Notes: a model not told the origin generated them from the sequence alone. Positions 17,380 to 26,768 are shown, counted from the first letter of the stretch. The stretch: DNA of 64,000 nt from Gemmatimonas sp. UBA7669 (GCF_002483225.1 NZ_DLHL01000027.1:1-64000), one strand, 5' to 3'. Program-made: numbers and translations.

Positions 17380-17978
17380 TGCATGCCGCGCGGAGGTCGC
17401 TGACCACGTACGCGGCGTTGCTGACCACGGCCTGTGTGGCGCAGGTCGGCAGCGCGAGCGCGAGCGCGCTGCGTGCGCAGGCGGCACCGGAGCCGGTGGC
17501 GATGCAGGCGGGAAGCGCACGCGCGGTCGCGGTCGCGGCCGCGTCTGCGGCCCAGGACACGGTCACGCATTCAGCGCCGCGCTGGCATTTTGATCAGTGC
17601 ATGGGCGGCCTGACATACGGCGCGCCCTTCAAGTTTGCCCTCGCGTATGGCATGGGCTATGTGCGCGAGAGCGAAACCACCGACTGGTGTTTCCTCGGCG
17701 CGGCCAAGGTGGGACTGGGCGGCGCGAGCTTCAACGTGGGTCTTGCCAACTCGCTTGGACACTGGGGCAGTGGCACGGCGGTGACGGCGGGCATTCTGCG
17801 CACGTTTGACAATCCGCTCGGCGCGTTGGCCAAGCGGACGTATGTGGGCGGCAGTGTGCATCTCTGGCCGCTGCTCGCGCTGGGTGGTGAGGTGGGCTAC
17901 TACGTGCCGCTGGGCCGCGATGCACAGGGTGAACGTGGCAAGGGCATGGTGACCTGGTCGGCGGGTTTCGGGTTCTAA
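17379..17978 (+). CDS. Secreted barrel-like protein, unknown
   Basis: The ATG at 17379 overlaps the dnaJ stop (TGATG) and opens a 199-residue product with a long Ala-rich leader ([20 protein letters not shown], cleavage likely near ALRAQ). The mature part contains CMGGLTYGAPFKFALAYGMGYV and ends VTWSAGFGF, i.e. alternating Gly/aromatic strands of an outer-membrane barrel. The CMGGL motif recalls the protein at 342-1010. Coupling to dnaJ may be positional only. Confidence 0.65.
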   Translation: MHAARRSLTTYAALLTTACVAQVGSASASALRAQAAPEPVAMQAGSARAVAVAAASAAQDTVTHSAPRWHFDQCMGGLTYGAPFKFALAYGMGYVRESETTDWCFLGAAKVGLGGASFNVGLANSLGHWGSGTAVTAGILRTFDNPLGALAKRTYVGGSVHLWPLLALGGEVGYYVPLGRDAQGERGKGMVTWSAGFGF

Positions 17979-18057
17979 GCACGTAGTCCGCAGGTAGTGC
18001 GCACATCGATCCGACTCGCGGAGTCGCGGTCGTGCCGGGTTCCCACTGTCATCACAG

Positions 18058-18933
18058 ATGCCTTCCTGTTCCATCGTTTCCTCGGCACCGTCTCCCTGTC
18101 TGCGCGACGCCATCATCGGCGACTACGTCGCGTGGGTCGAGCGATTCGATGAGTCCATCGTACGCCGCGAGACACCGTCGCTGCTGGTGCCCTGCGTCAT
18201 TCCGTTCGGCGCGGTCTACTCGCTGCGGGATGCGCTCGAGCGCACGGCAGAAATCCGCGGCAGCCTCATTGCGGGACCGTACGATTGCTGGGTCGACGTG
18301 CGCATGTCGACCGTCAGCGTGGCACTGCAGGTCAATTTCTCGCTGCTGGGGGCGCGTCGTCTGTTGGGCTGTCCCATGCACGAGATCACCAATGCCATCA
18401 TCGATCTGCCGGCGGTGATGGGGGCCGAGGGTCGTCAACTGGTTGAGGACCTCACGTCGGCGCCGGATTGGCCCACGCGTTTCGCGTTGCTGGATGCGGC
18501 CCTCGTGCGCCGCTGGATGAGCAGCCCGCGCATTCCGGCTGCCATGCGCTGGGCGTGGACGGAGCTCGGTCTGCCGGCGGGCTGTGCGAGCACCGGTACG
18601 GTGGATGTGTTGGCGGGCGAGGCCTTTCGCGTGCGACCGGTGCAGGAAGTGGCGCAGTCACTGGGCTGGAGCAACAAGAAGTTTTCAGCGCTTGTGCAGG
18701 ACGCCACCGGCTTCACGCCGCGTCGTCTGCTGTCGGTGCATCGTGTGGAGTGCGCCACGCATGTGCTGCGCACCCGGCCCCAGACATCGCTGAGCACTGT
18801 TGCGGCGGCGGTCGGCTACGCCGATCATGCGCATCTGACCCGTGATGTGGTGGCGTTTACCGGGATGACACCGTCGCGTTACAAAGCGCTGGCGGGAACG
18901 GAGCTCATGGGTTTGCCGCTGCCGGGCGAGTAG
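18058..18933 (+). CDS. AraC-family transcriptional regulator
   Basis: The 291-residue product has a ligand-type N-terminal domain (residues ~1-150, no recognised ligand) and a C-terminal AraC DNA-binding domain with two helix-turn-helices: VQEVAQSLGWSNKKFSALVQ and LSTVAAAVGYADHAHLTRDV, then FTGMTPSRYK. The sensor resembles the so-called DUF6597-like domain of many AraC proteins. It lies upstream of two small enzyme-like genes on the same strand, which may be its targets; no operator was recognised. Confidence 0.87.
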   Translation: MPSCSIVSSAPSPCLRDAIIGDYVAWVERFDESIVRRETPSLLVPCVIPFGAVYSLRDALERTAEIRGSLIAGPYDCWVDVRMSTVSVALQVNFSLLGARRLLGCPMHEITNAIIDLPAVMGAEGRQLVEDLTSAPDWPTRFALLDAALVRRWMSSPRIPAAMRWAWTELGLPAGCASTGTVDVLAGEAFRVRPVQEVAQSLGWSNKKFSALVQDATGFTPRRLLSVHRVECATHVLRTRPQTSLSTVAAAVGYADHAHLTRDVVAFTGMTPSRYKALAGTELMGLPLPGE

Positions 18934-19075
18934 AGCCGACGAATTGTTGCGGTCGGTTGCGCGTCACGATGCCACGCTCGTGCCTGCTGACAGCCGAAAC
19001 ATTCAAGCCTTGACGCTGGACGCCCCCCAGATTCAACGGACGCACTTCACCGTCTCCTCTGACCTGCGTCCCGTC

Positions 19076-19567
19076 ATGCGTCCCTTCATGCTGCACTGCT
19101 ATCCCTGTCTCACCTATGCCGATCCCGACGCCGCGCTGGTGTTTCTGCGGGAGGCCTTTGATTTCGTTCCCATGGTCGTGCATCGAAACGCCGACGGCCG
19201 CATTGCGCACGCAGAGGTTGTGCGTGGGTCGGTGGCGCTCATGATTGGTCCGCCGCGCGACGAGCGCGGATGGGCGGCGGCGAGCAGTTTGCCGCAGCGT
19301 CATGCGTCGCTGTATGTGGCCATGGTGGCCGCGTCGGCGCACGAAGTGGACGCGCTGTGTGCGCGCGCCTGGGAGGCAGGGGCGGTCGTGACCCGTCCTC
19401 CTGAGGACACGCCCTATGGCACGCGTGAGTTCACGGTGCGTGATCCGGAGGGCCAGGAGTGGCATGTCGGCAATTACCATCCGCTGGGTGATGCCAGCTC
19501 CGAGGTGTTGGCCGATTCGGGTGGCGATGAGCCAAGCGCGTCGACGATGGAGCACGCGTCGTCATGA
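19076..19567 (+). CDS. VOC-family (glyoxalase/bleomycin-resistance-like) protein
   Basis: Starting at ATG 19076 the product is 163 residues. It has the VOC fold pattern: PCLTYADPDAALVFLREAFDFV, HAEVVRGSVALMIG, and the closing FTVRDPEGQEWHVGNYH. These match the 'PhnB-like' group, in which metal ligands are often partial. An upstream in-frame start would add 44 residues without family similarity. The stop overlaps the next start (ATGA), so the two are coupled. Confidence 0.85.
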   Translation: MRPFMLHCYPCLTYADPDAALVFLREAFDFVPMVVHRNADGRIAHAEVVRGSVALMIGPPRDERGWAAASSLPQRHASLYVAMVAASAHEVDALCARAWEAGAVVTRPPEDTPYGTREFTVRDPEGQEWHVGNYHPLGDASSEVLADSGGDEPSASTMEHASS

Positions 19568-19941
19568 GCGCGGCGGCGACATTGGACGCACTGGACCGTG
19601 TGCGCGCGCTCTGTCTGGCCCTGCCCGATGCGCACGAAGTGGAGGCCTGGGGCGAGCCCACGTTTCGTGTGCGCAACAAGCTGTTTGCCATGTATGCAAG
19701 TCCGGGCAATCATCACGGGCGCGGGCGTCCGGCGGTGTGGATCAAGGCCAGGGCGGAGAATCAGCGTCTGCTGATGGAGCTGGATCCTGCGCGCTATTTC
19801 TCGCCGCCCTATGTGGGGCCGTCGGGGTGGGTGGGCATGTGGCTGGACAAGCGACCGCGTTGGCGCGAGGTGGAGGAACTGCTGCGGGACGGATATCGGC
19901 AGGTGGCGCCCAAGCGATTGCTGCAGGCGCACGGGGGCTGA
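19564..19941 (+). CDS. MmcQ/YjbR-family protein
   Basis: The 125-residue product matches the YjbR/MmcQ double-wing-like family: LCLALPDAHEVEAWGEPTFRV near the start, KLFAMYAS and PAVWIKARAENQRLLME in the middle, and PSGWVGMWLDKR near the end. Family proteins are small, probably DNA- or ligand-binding, with unclear role. It overlaps the VOC gene by four bases. Confidence 0.88.
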   Translation: MSAAATLDALDRVRALCLALPDAHEVEAWGEPTFRVRNKLFAMYASPGNHHGRGRPAVWIKARAENQRLLMELDPARYFSPPYVGPSGWVGMWLDKRPRWREVEELLRDGYRQVAPKRLLQAHGG

Positions 19942-20034
19942 GCTGCGCTGAGTTGATCGGCGCGTGCCCCAAAGAGGCAGGCGAGGGGCACGCAAGGGTC
20001 GCGCAATGGCGGTGCAGGGCATAGGTTCGCGCGC

Positions 20035-21330
20035 ATGACGGAATCGGCTCCACAGACCCCGCCTCCTCCCGCCCCGCGTTCTTCGCCCCTGCGTTCGTCA
20101 GCCCTGCGCTCGGTGGGGGTGCAGGTCACGCTTGGCCTCGTGCTGGGTCTGGCTCTTGGCATGCTGCTCGGGCGCGAGAGCGCGCCCTCGGCATTCACCA
20201 CGTCGCTGTTGGCTGTTCTTGATGTAATTGGCACGGCGTGGATCAATGCCGTGCGCATGACGGTGATTCCGCTGGTGGTGCCGCTGCTCATTGTGGGTGT
20301 GGCGGGCGGCGGTGATCTGCAGATGACGGGCCGCGTCGGGGCGCGGGCGTTTGGCTGGATGCTGGCCATGCTGGTGGCCTGCGCGGTCATGTCGTTGCTG
20401 GTGGCACCGGTGTGGTTCGAGTCCCTCGCCCTCGACCCTGCAGCCACGGCGCGTCTGCGGGAAACGGCGCGCATTGAGGTGCCGCCGGCCGATGCGCTGT
20501 CGCTGCGCACCTGGGTGCTGTCGCTCATTCCCACCAATCCCATCAAGGCGGCGGCCGACGGTACGCTGCTGCCGGTGGTGCTGTTCACACTGCTGTACGC
20601 GTTTGCGCTGGGCCGCGTGAACGAGGGGCCGCGCACGGCACAGCTGGCGTTCTTTCGCGGCATGGCCGACACCATGCTGGTGGTGGTGCGCTGGATGCTG
20701 GCGCTTGGTGGCATCGGCATCTTTGCGCTGGCCACGGTGCTGGGCCACAAGCTGGGCGCGAGTGTGCTGGGTGCGATTGCGTTCTACGTGATGGTGCTGG
20801 TGGTACTGCATCTGGTGGCCACGGTGGCGTGTTACGTGCTTGTTGCGCTCTCGCGTCGGGTCCCGCTGCGCGACTTTGCGCGCGCGCTATTGCCCTCGCA
20901 GGCGGTGGGCATGGGTACACGCAGTTCACTGGCGGCGCTGCCGGCCATGGTGAAGGGCGCCACCGATGTGCTGCGCCTGCCGGGCACGGCCACGGGCTTC
21001 GTGCTGCCGCTTACGGCGTCGGTGTTCAAGCTCACGAGTGCCGTGTACTGGGTGGTGGGTGCGCTGTTCGTGGGCGCGCTGTACGGCATTGAACTCAGCA
21101 CCGGCAATCTGGCGTTGGTGGCGGCATCGAGTGTGGTGCTGAGTTTCAGCACGCCAGGCATCCCGAGCGGCGGCATGCTGCTGCAGGTGCCGCTCTACAC
21201 GAGCATCGGACTGCCCATCGAGGGCATTGGCATGCTCATCGCGCTCGACACGCTGCCGGACATGTTCAAGACGCTGCTCAACGTGACGGCGGATATGGCA
21301 GTGGCCGTGCTTACAGCGGAAAAGCAGTAA
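20035..21330 (+). CDS. Dicarboxylate/amino acid:cation symporter (DAACS family)
   Basis: 431 residues with about eight membrane helices plus re-entrant loops. Family motifs: WINAVRMTVIPLVVPLLIVGV (helix 3), the serine-rich re-entrant loop GMGTRSSLAALPAMV, TASVFKLTSAVYWVVG in place of the usual NMDG-type stretch, and FSTPGIPSGGMLLQVPLY (second re-entrant loop). It imports acidic or neutral amino acids or C4-dicarboxylates with cations. The departure from the NMDGT motif leaves the substrate uncertain. It ends just before an ACTGCAGT-type repeat. Confidence 0.88.
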   Translation: MTESAPQTPPPPAPRSSPLRSSALRSVGVQVTLGLVLGLALGMLLGRESAPSAFTTSLLAVLDVIGTAWINAVRMTVIPLVVPLLIVGVAGGGDLQMTGRVGARAFGWMLAMLVACAVMSLLVAPVWFESLALDPAATARLRETARIEVPPADALSLRTWVLSLIPTNPIKAAADGTLLPVVLFTLLYAFALGRVNEGPRTAQLAFFRGMADTMLVVVRWMLALGGIGIFALATVLGHKLGASVLGAIAFYVMVLVVLHLVATVACYVLVALSRRVPLRDFARALLPSQAVGMGTRSSLAALPAMVKGATDVLRLPGTATGFVLPLTASVFKLTSAVYWVVGALFVGALYGIELSTGNLALVAASSVVLSFSTPGIPSGGMLLQVPLYTSIGLPIEGIGMLIALDTLPDMFKTLLNVTADMAVAVLTAEKQ

Positions 21331-21487
21331 CTGCCACTGCAGTCGCGGGGAAACTGCCACTTCGGTCATGGATGGCCACTGCAGTCTGCACGACCGCTTT
21401 GGCGGCGCCAAAACCGCGGTGGCTGTCCACGACTGCGTTTTCAGTTCCCGCAACTGCAGTGGCAGTCCACGACCGCACCAGCGGTCA
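21331..21487. repeat. Diverged copy of the ACTGCGGT-type repeat family
   Basis: Holds several GCCACTGCAGTC / GGCTGTCCACGACTGCG / CAACTGCAGTGGCAGTCC units, related to the arms at 11348-11600 and 13884-14128 but rearranged and more diverged. It fills the gap between two convergent genes and touches the mnmA stop codon. Confidence 0.7.
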
Positions 21488-22630
21488 CGAAAACTGCGGG
21501 AGCATCCGCCGCCCCTTCTCGATGACGCCGCCGCCCAGGACCACCTCGCCGTCGTACAGCACCACCGACTGTCCCGGCGAAATGGCCTGGATGGGCTCAT
21601 CAAGGGCCAGCTCAATGTCGCGGTCATCAATGCGCAGCACCGTGGCCGGCGAGGGCTTGGCGCGATTGCGCACCTGCACCTGCACCGCGTCGCCAACCTG
21701 CGGCGCATCGGCCATCCAGTTGAGTTCGCGCGCCTCGAGGCCGCGGCCCAGCAGCGCCTCGCGCGGACCTATCACCACGGCGCGCTCGTCAGGCACGATA
21801 TCCACCACGAACATCGGCGCGGCAAAGCCGCCCGGCAGGCCGCGGCGCTGCCCAATGGTGTAGCGCGCAAAGCCCTCGTGCTCACCAACGACCTCGCCGC
21901 TCACCAGGCGCAGTGGCCCTCGCTGCAGCGCCGGCGCGTCGGCGCCCAAGTGCTCGCGAATGACACGCACGTGATCGCCGTCAGGCACGAAGCAGATGTC
22001 CTGGCTCTCGATCTTTTCGGCGGTGCGCAATCCAAAGCGCCGCGCAATCTCGCGCGTCTCCGCCTTGGTTTGCGTGCCAATGGGCAGCACGAGACGATCG
22101 AGCACCGCGCGCTCGATGCCCCAGAGGAAGTAGCTCTGATCCTTGCCCGCGTCGCGACCGCGCAGCATGACCGCCTGACCATCGCGGCGACCGATGCGCG
22201 CATAGTGTCCCGTGGCGAGCCAGCGCGCGTCGATGGCGTCGGCCTTGGCCAGCAGATCGCGGAACTTGGTGAAGGTGTTGCAGCGCACGCAGGGAATGGG
22301 CGTGCGGCCGCGCGCGTACTCCTGCACGAAGTTGTTCAGCACATCCTGACCGAATCGATCGACCAGGTTGGTGACGTAGTGCGGTATGCCCAGCGTTTCG
22401 CACACGCGCCGCGCGTCGCTGGTGGCATCGAGCGAGCAGCACGGCCGGTCAGGCACGTCCGCGTCGTCACCATGCAGCTTCATGGTCACACCCACGACGT
22501 CGCATCCGGCGTCCACCAGCAAGGCCGCCGCCACCGACGAATCCACGCCGCCACTCATGGCCACGAGCACCCGCTCACCCTTGGCGGGCAGCGGCGTGAC
22601 GAGCGACGGGAACGTGGGCGAATAGATCAT
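21485..22630 (-). CDS. mnmA: tRNA-specific 2-thiouridylase MnmA
   Basis: 381 residues. PP-loop motif VLVAMSGGVDSSVAA at the start, catalytic Cys pair in RGRTPIPCVRCNTFTKF and SQDICFVPDG, and C-terminal RNA-binding domains. It thiolates U34 of Lys/Glu/Gln tRNAs using persulfide sulfur. A cysteine desulfurase is encoded 31 bases upstream on the same strand, a plausible sulfur donor and operon partner. The start ATG at 22630 is six codons earlier than in some relatives. Confidence 0.95.
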   Translation of the reverse strand: MIYSPTFPSLVTPLPAKGERVLVAMSGGVDSSVAAALLVDAGCDVVGVTMKLHGDDADVPDRPCCSLDATSDARRVCETLGIPHYVTNLVDRFGQDVLNNFVQEYARGRTPIPCVRCNTFTKFRDLLAKADAIDARWLATGHYARIGRRDGQAVMLRGRDAGKDQSYFLWGIERAVLDRLVLPIGTQTKAETREIARRFGLRTAEKIESQDICFVPDGDHVRVIREHLGADAPALQRGPLRLVSGEVVGEHEGFARYTIGQRRGLPGGFAAPMFVVDIVPDERAVVIGPREALLGRGLEARELNWMADAPQVGDAVQVQVRNRAKPSPATVLRIDDRDIELALDEPIQAISPGQSVVLYDGEVVLGGGVIEKGRRMLPQFS

Positions 22631-22661
22631 GACACGCGATACGGGGAAGAGTACGACAGCA

Positions 22662-23846
22662 TCAGAAGTCCACGACCGCGAACTGCGCCTGTGCGCGCGG
22701 TGCGCGGGCCTTGTCCGCCAGCGTGGCCAGCGCGTCCACCGTGCGTGTCACACACTCGGGTGTGGACAGCGCGCCAAACGACAGACGCAGCGCCGCGTTG
22801 GCCAGTTCCACGGGCACGCCCATGGCGGTCAGCACGTGTGACGCCGAGACGCTGCCGCTCTGACACGCCGAGCCCGCACTGCAGGCAATGCCGCGCAGAT
22901 CGAGCGCCATGAGCAGCGACTCGCTGTTGGTACCGGGAATGGACAGGTTCACGATGTGCGGCGCCGTTGGCGCACCCTCAGCGTGTATTACCACGTCCGG
23001 CACGCGCGCGCGCAATGCCGTGACAAATTCGCGGCGCAGCGTTTCGAGCCGCGCGTGCTCGGCTTCATGCTCGGCCAGTGTGAGCTCGGCCGCCGTGGCC
23101 AGGCCCACCGCAAAGGCCACGTTCTCGGTGCCGGGACGCCGACCACGATCCTGCGAGCCGCCGTGAAACAGCGGCGAGAGTGGCGTGTCGCGTCGAATGT
23201 ACAGCGCACCGATGCCCTTGGGGGCACCGATCTTGTGACCGGAAATGGTGAGCAGGTCGAATGGCGTCTGGCGCGCGTCAATGGACACCTTGCCAAACGC
23301 CTGCACACCGTCGGTGTGAAAAACCGCACCGGCGGCCTTGGCGGCCCGCGCCAACGCCGGCACGTCCTGCACCACGCCCACTTCGTTGTTCACCCACATC
23401 ACACTGGCCACGGCCACCGTGTCGTCGAGCAGCGAGACAAAGTGTGCGTGGTCCACCACGCCACGATGGTCCACGCGTACGAGACGCTCATCACCACCCT
23501 CCTGCGCCACTTGATGTGCCGCGGCCAGCACGGCCTTGTGCTCGATGGGCGTGGTGATGGCCGCGCGTCGACCTTCGCTCCGACGTGTGCGGAACACGCC
23601 CAGCACGGCGAGATTGTCGCCTTCGGTGCCGCCGGAGGTGAAGCAGACTTCGTCGCTGTGCGCGCCAAGACAGGCGGCCACACGCTCACGCGCTTCATCC
23701 AGGGCGACCCGCGCCTCGCGGCCCCAGCGATGCACGCTGCTGGGATTGCCGAAGCGCGGGCCGAAGAACGGCGCCATGGCAGCCATGACCTCGTCGCGCA
23801 CCGGGGTCGTGGCGGCGTGGTCGAGATAGATGGGGGTGGTGGACAT
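22662..23846 (-). CDS. Cysteine desulfurase (IscS/NifS type)
   Basis: 394 residues. Begins PIYLDHAATTPVRDEV. PLP lysine sits in TISGHKIGAPKGIGALYIRR, the upstream FHTDGVQAFGKVSID binds the cofactor pyridine ring, and the mobile catalytic Cys loop is GIACSAGSACQSGS. This makes persulfide for tRNA thiolation and Fe-S clusters. mnmA follows on the same strand, so a role in s2U formation is likely; whether it also serves Fe-S assembly cannot be told here. Confidence 0.94.
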   Translation of the reverse strand: MSTTPIYLDHAATTPVRDEVMAAMAPFFGPRFGNPSSVHRWGREARVALDEARERVAACLGAHSDEVCFTSGGTEGDNLAVLGVFRTRRSEGRRAAITTPIEHKAVLAAAHQVAQEGGDERLVRVDHRGVVDHAHFVSLLDDTVAVASVMWVNNEVGVVQDVPALARAAKAAGAVFHTDGVQAFGKVSIDARQTPFDLLTISGHKIGAPKGIGALYIRRDTPLSPLFHGGSQDRGRRPGTENVAFAVGLATAAELTLAEHEAEHARLETLRREFVTALRARVPDVVIHAEGAPTAPHIVNLSIPGTNSESLLMALDLRGIACSAGSACQSGSVSASHVLTAMGVPVELANAALRLSFGALSTPECVTRTVDALATLADKARAPRAQAQFAVVDF

Positions 23847-23974
23847 CCCTGAAATGTAGCTAAGCGGCTACAGCGGTGGAACTTAGGCCGGTGGATTGGC
23901 CCCGAGATCCGGGACGGAAGGCGGAACTTCGGCGCGGTTCGTCCCGTAGTGTGAAGGGTCCATCAGCCCCGATC

Positions 23975-25057
23975 ATGTTCACGACCTGCATTCACTGCAC
24001 CCAGTCTCTCGGCCAGAACGAGGCCTTCGAAGGCTTTCCCGTGGGCTCCCGTCTCGCGTTCGATGCGCGGCGCGGGCGTCTGTGGGTCATCTGTCGCTCC
24101 TGCGCGCGTTGGAACCTCTCGCCGCTGGACGAGCGCTGGGAAGCGATTGAGTCCATGGAGCGGCGCTTTCGCGATTCGCGGTTGCGCGTGAGCACGGACA
24201 ATATCGGCCTCGCGCGGCTGCGTGAGGGCGTGGATCTCATCCGCATTGGTGAGCCGCAGCGCCCCGAGATGGCGGCGTGGCGCTATGGCGATCAGTTCGG
24301 CACGCGGCGCAAGCGGCAGATGCTGATCACCGGGGCCGTGGTGGGCAGTGCGGCCGCCGTCGTCGGTGGCGTGATGGCCATCGGTGTCAGCATGGGCGCC
24401 TTTTCCGGCCTCTGGGCCAACGGTGCCATCTGGCAGGGGCTCATTCACGGCAACCAGAGCAAGTCCATCGGTCACGTCAAACTGGATGACGGACGGCTCG
24501 TGGAATTGCAGCGTCGCCATGCGCGCATGAGTGCCCTGGTTCGCGCCGAAGAGGGTGGCCCGCTGCAACTGCGTCTCGAAGCCAAGACGGGCACCTACCT
24601 GCTCACCGGCGAAGCCGCCATGCGGGCTGCGCAGCGCATCATGCCGGCGGTCAATCGCTTTGGCGGCTCGCGCACGCAGGTACAGGATGCCGTGCAGTTC
24701 CTGGAGGCGGCGGGTGACCCCATGCGCGTGTGGACCACGGTGCAGAAGAACCATGGCTGGAAACCAGGGGATCGCCGCTGGGGTGGTGACTCGACGGTAT
24801 GGAAGGGCAACAACAAGCGCGAGACGGTGCAGAAGCTGCCGGGCGCGCTGCACACGCTCGACGTGCGATCGCGTCTCGCGCTTGAGATGGCGCTGCACGA
24901 AGAGACCGAGCGTCTCGCCATGGAAGGCGAATTGCTCGCGCTCGAGCGCGCGTGGGAAGAGGCCGAGGAGATTGCGCGCATTGCCGACAACATGTTTACA
25001 CCCGAGTCGGTGGAACAGCGCCTGCGGGACATGCGGTCCGGCCAGCTGCCGGGCTAA
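23975..25057 (+). CDS. Zinc-ribbon membrane protein of unknown function, paralog 1
   Basis: Taking ATG 23975 gives 360 residues. An N-terminal zinc ribbon (CIHC ... CRSC, residues ~5-45) is followed by DERWEAIESMERRFRDSRLRV and STDNIGLARLREGVDLIRIG. One transmembrane helix lies near residue 130 (LITGAVVGSAAAVVGGVMAIG). A C-terminal helical domain is rich in Glu/Arg (LALEMALHEETERLAMEGEL). The next gene encodes a clear paralog with the same plan. No described family was recognised; a partner role near membranes is inference only. Confidence 0.75.
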   Translation: MFTTCIHCTQSLGQNEAFEGFPVGSRLAFDARRGRLWVICRSCARWNLSPLDERWEAIESMERRFRDSRLRVSTDNIGLARLREGVDLIRIGEPQRPEMAAWRYGDQFGTRRKRQMLITGAVVGSAAAVVGGVMAIGVSMGAFSGLWANGAIWQGLIHGNQSKSIGHVKLDDGRLVELQRRHARMSALVRAEEGGPLQLRLEAKTGTYLLTGEAAMRAAQRIMPAVNRFGGSRTQVQDAVQFLEAAGDPMRVWTTVQKNHGWKPGDRRWGGDSTVWKGNNKRETVQKLPGALHTLDVRSRLALEMALHEETERLAMEGELLALERAWEEAEEIARIADNMFTPESVEQRLRDMRSGQLPG

Positions 25058-25066
25058 CTTCCGCGC

Positions 25067-26158
25067 ATGTACAGCACCTGCATTCACTGCGCCAAACCCC
25101 TGGGCACCAACGAAAGCATCGAGGCGCTGCCCATTGGGCGACGCCTCGCGTTCGATGCGGCCAAGGGGCGCTTGTGGGTAGTGTGCCGCGGCTGTGAGCG
25201 ATGGAACCTCACGCCGTTCGATGCGCGCTGGGAGGCGATCGAGCAGGCGGAGCGGCTCTTTCGTGATACGCGCGTGCGTGTGAGTACCGACAACATCGGG
25301 CTCGCGCGCATGCGCGATGGCACGGATCTGGTGCGGATTGGCGCGCCGCAGCGGCCAGAGTTTGCGGCCTGGCGCTACGGCGATCAGTTCGGGCGTCGGC
25401 GTCGGCGGGTCATGATGTACTCGGCGGCCGGTGTGGCGGGAATTGGTGCCATCGCGGCGGGTGCCGTGGCCACCGGTGCCGGACTAGCACTCGTGGTTCC
25501 CGCGTTTCAGTTGTTCAATGTGGCGACGCTGCTGCGGCACGCACGGCTCAATCCGCGTCGACTACCGCACCCGGAGCTGGGGACCTTTGTGCCGTTCGGC
25601 AATCCGCGGCTGGTGCCCAGCGATCGCGGGGAGGGCTGGGCAGTCGAAACCGGTTACAGTCATGCCGGGCCTGATCCCCGTACGCTGCCCATGCGTTCGC
25701 CCTTGGATGTCCTGCTTCGCACACCCAAGAATCAGGAAGTCGGCCGCACGGTGCTGCACGGCAGCGACGCCGTTCCCTTTCTGCGCTGGGTCATGCCGCT
25801 CATCAACCGTGGGGGCGCCAAGTCCGACACGGTGCAGGATGGCGTGCGTCTCATCGAAGATGCCGGAGGCCCCGAGCAATTCGGTCGCTGGGCCGCCGCG
25901 CGCCGCCGCGAGTGGGCCGCCGCCAGCACCTTTGGCGATACCGGCGATCTCAACGCCATTCCGGCACCGGCGCGTCTTGCCTTTGAAATGGCGGTGTACG
26001 AAGACGCCGAACGTGCCGCGCTCGAAGGGGAATTGTCGGCGCTTGAGCGCGCGTGGGCCGAGGCCGAGGGCGTGGCGGCCATCGCGGATGACTTGCTGTT
26101 GCCGGCGACAGTAAAGGCGAAGCTTGGCGCGCTCAAGGACGAATCGCGCGGCGAGTAG
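25067..26158 (+). CDS. Zinc-ribbon membrane protein of unknown function, paralog 2
   Basis: 363 residues, 9 bases after paralog 1. It shares CIHCAKPLGTNE, a second CxxC (CRGC), FRDTRVRVSTDNIGLARMRD, and AAWRYGDQFG with paralog 1. A membrane helix (AAGVAGIGAIAAGAVATGAGL) and an ending LAFEMAVYEDAERAALEGEL are also shared. The middle ~120 residues differ, suggesting divergence of function after tandem duplication. Both are likely co-transcribed. Unknown function. Confidence 0.75.
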   Translation: MYSTCIHCAKPLGTNESIEALPIGRRLAFDAAKGRLWVVCRGCERWNLTPFDARWEAIEQAERLFRDTRVRVSTDNIGLARMRDGTDLVRIGAPQRPEFAAWRYGDQFGRRRRRVMMYSAAGVAGIGAIAAGAVATGAGLALVVPAFQLFNVATLLRHARLNPRRLPHPELGTFVPFGNPRLVPSDRGEGWAVETGYSHAGPDPRTLPMRSPLDVLLRTPKNQEVGRTVLHGSDAVPFLRWVMPLINRGGAKSDTVQDGVRLIEDAGGPEQFGRWAAARRREWAAASTFGDTGDLNAIPAPARLAFEMAVYEDAERAALEGELSALERAWAEAEGVAAIADDLLLPATVKAKLGALKDESRGE

Positions 26159-26204
26159 CGTTACGTGGTGTGTCGTGGCAAAGACCACATCACACGTTGG
26201 CCGG

Positions 26205-26768
26205 CTACTTGAGGCGCAGACTCAGGCCAGCCACCATCAGCTCCACGCGATCCACGGCGGCGGCCAGCAGCTGATTGGCGCGTCCCAGCGCATCGCGGTA
26301 CGCGCGTCCGAGTGGCGTGGGCGGCACGACGCCAAGCCCGACTTCATTGCTCACGAGCACCCAGCGCACGTCGGCTTGTGTCTGCATGAGCTGCACCAGT
26401 TCCGCCGCACGCCTCGCGATGTGTTGTTCGGCGTCGTCCATCGTATCGAGCGCAAGCAGCAGATTGCTCACCCACAGCGTGATGCAATCGAGCAGCACCA
26501 CGGTCGCCTCGTCCGATGCGCGCGGGCGTGCGGACAGTGCCGCCGCGAGCGGTGTGACGATGTCCGCTGATGCCTCGATCGTGTGCCAGCGGGCATCGCG
26601 TTCGGCGCGGTGCGCGGCAATACGGCGCGCCATCTCCTCGTCAAAAGCCTGCGCGGTCGCCACGAAAATATGGCAGGCAGCGGGCGCAGATTCGGCCAGT
26701 GTCAACGCGCGGGCACTCTTGCCCGCTCGTACGCCGCCAAGCAACAGCACACTGGTCGCAGTGCTCAT
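26205..26768 (-). CDS. cobU: Adenosylcobinamide kinase / guanylyltransferase
   Basis: 187 residues. Walker A LLGGVRAGKSAR (residues 9-20), then FVATAQAFDEEMARRIAAHR, DCITLWVSNLL and VSNEVGLGVVPPTPLGRAYRD match CobU/CobP. It phosphorylates cobinamide and attaches GMP, forming AdoCbi-GDP for CobS. The start ATG at 26768 overlaps the cobQ stop (26765) by four bases. The longer in-frame extension lies over cobQ and is not coding. Confidence 0.93.
   Translation of the reverse strand: MSTATSVLLLGGVRAGKSARALTLAESAPAACHIFVATAQAFDEEMARRIAAHRAERDARWHTIEASADIVTPLAAALSARPRASDEATVVLLDCITLWVSNLLLALDTMDDAEQHIARRAAELVQLMQTQADVRWVLVSNEVGLGVVPPTPLGRAYRDALGRANQLLAAAVDRVELMVAGLSLRLK

Noticed and set aside
26159..26204. 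GTGGTGTG...CACATCACAC hairpin between convergent genes as a bidirectional terminator
   Set aside because: Pairing is imperfect and there is no T-run on either strand, so it is not supported enough to list.
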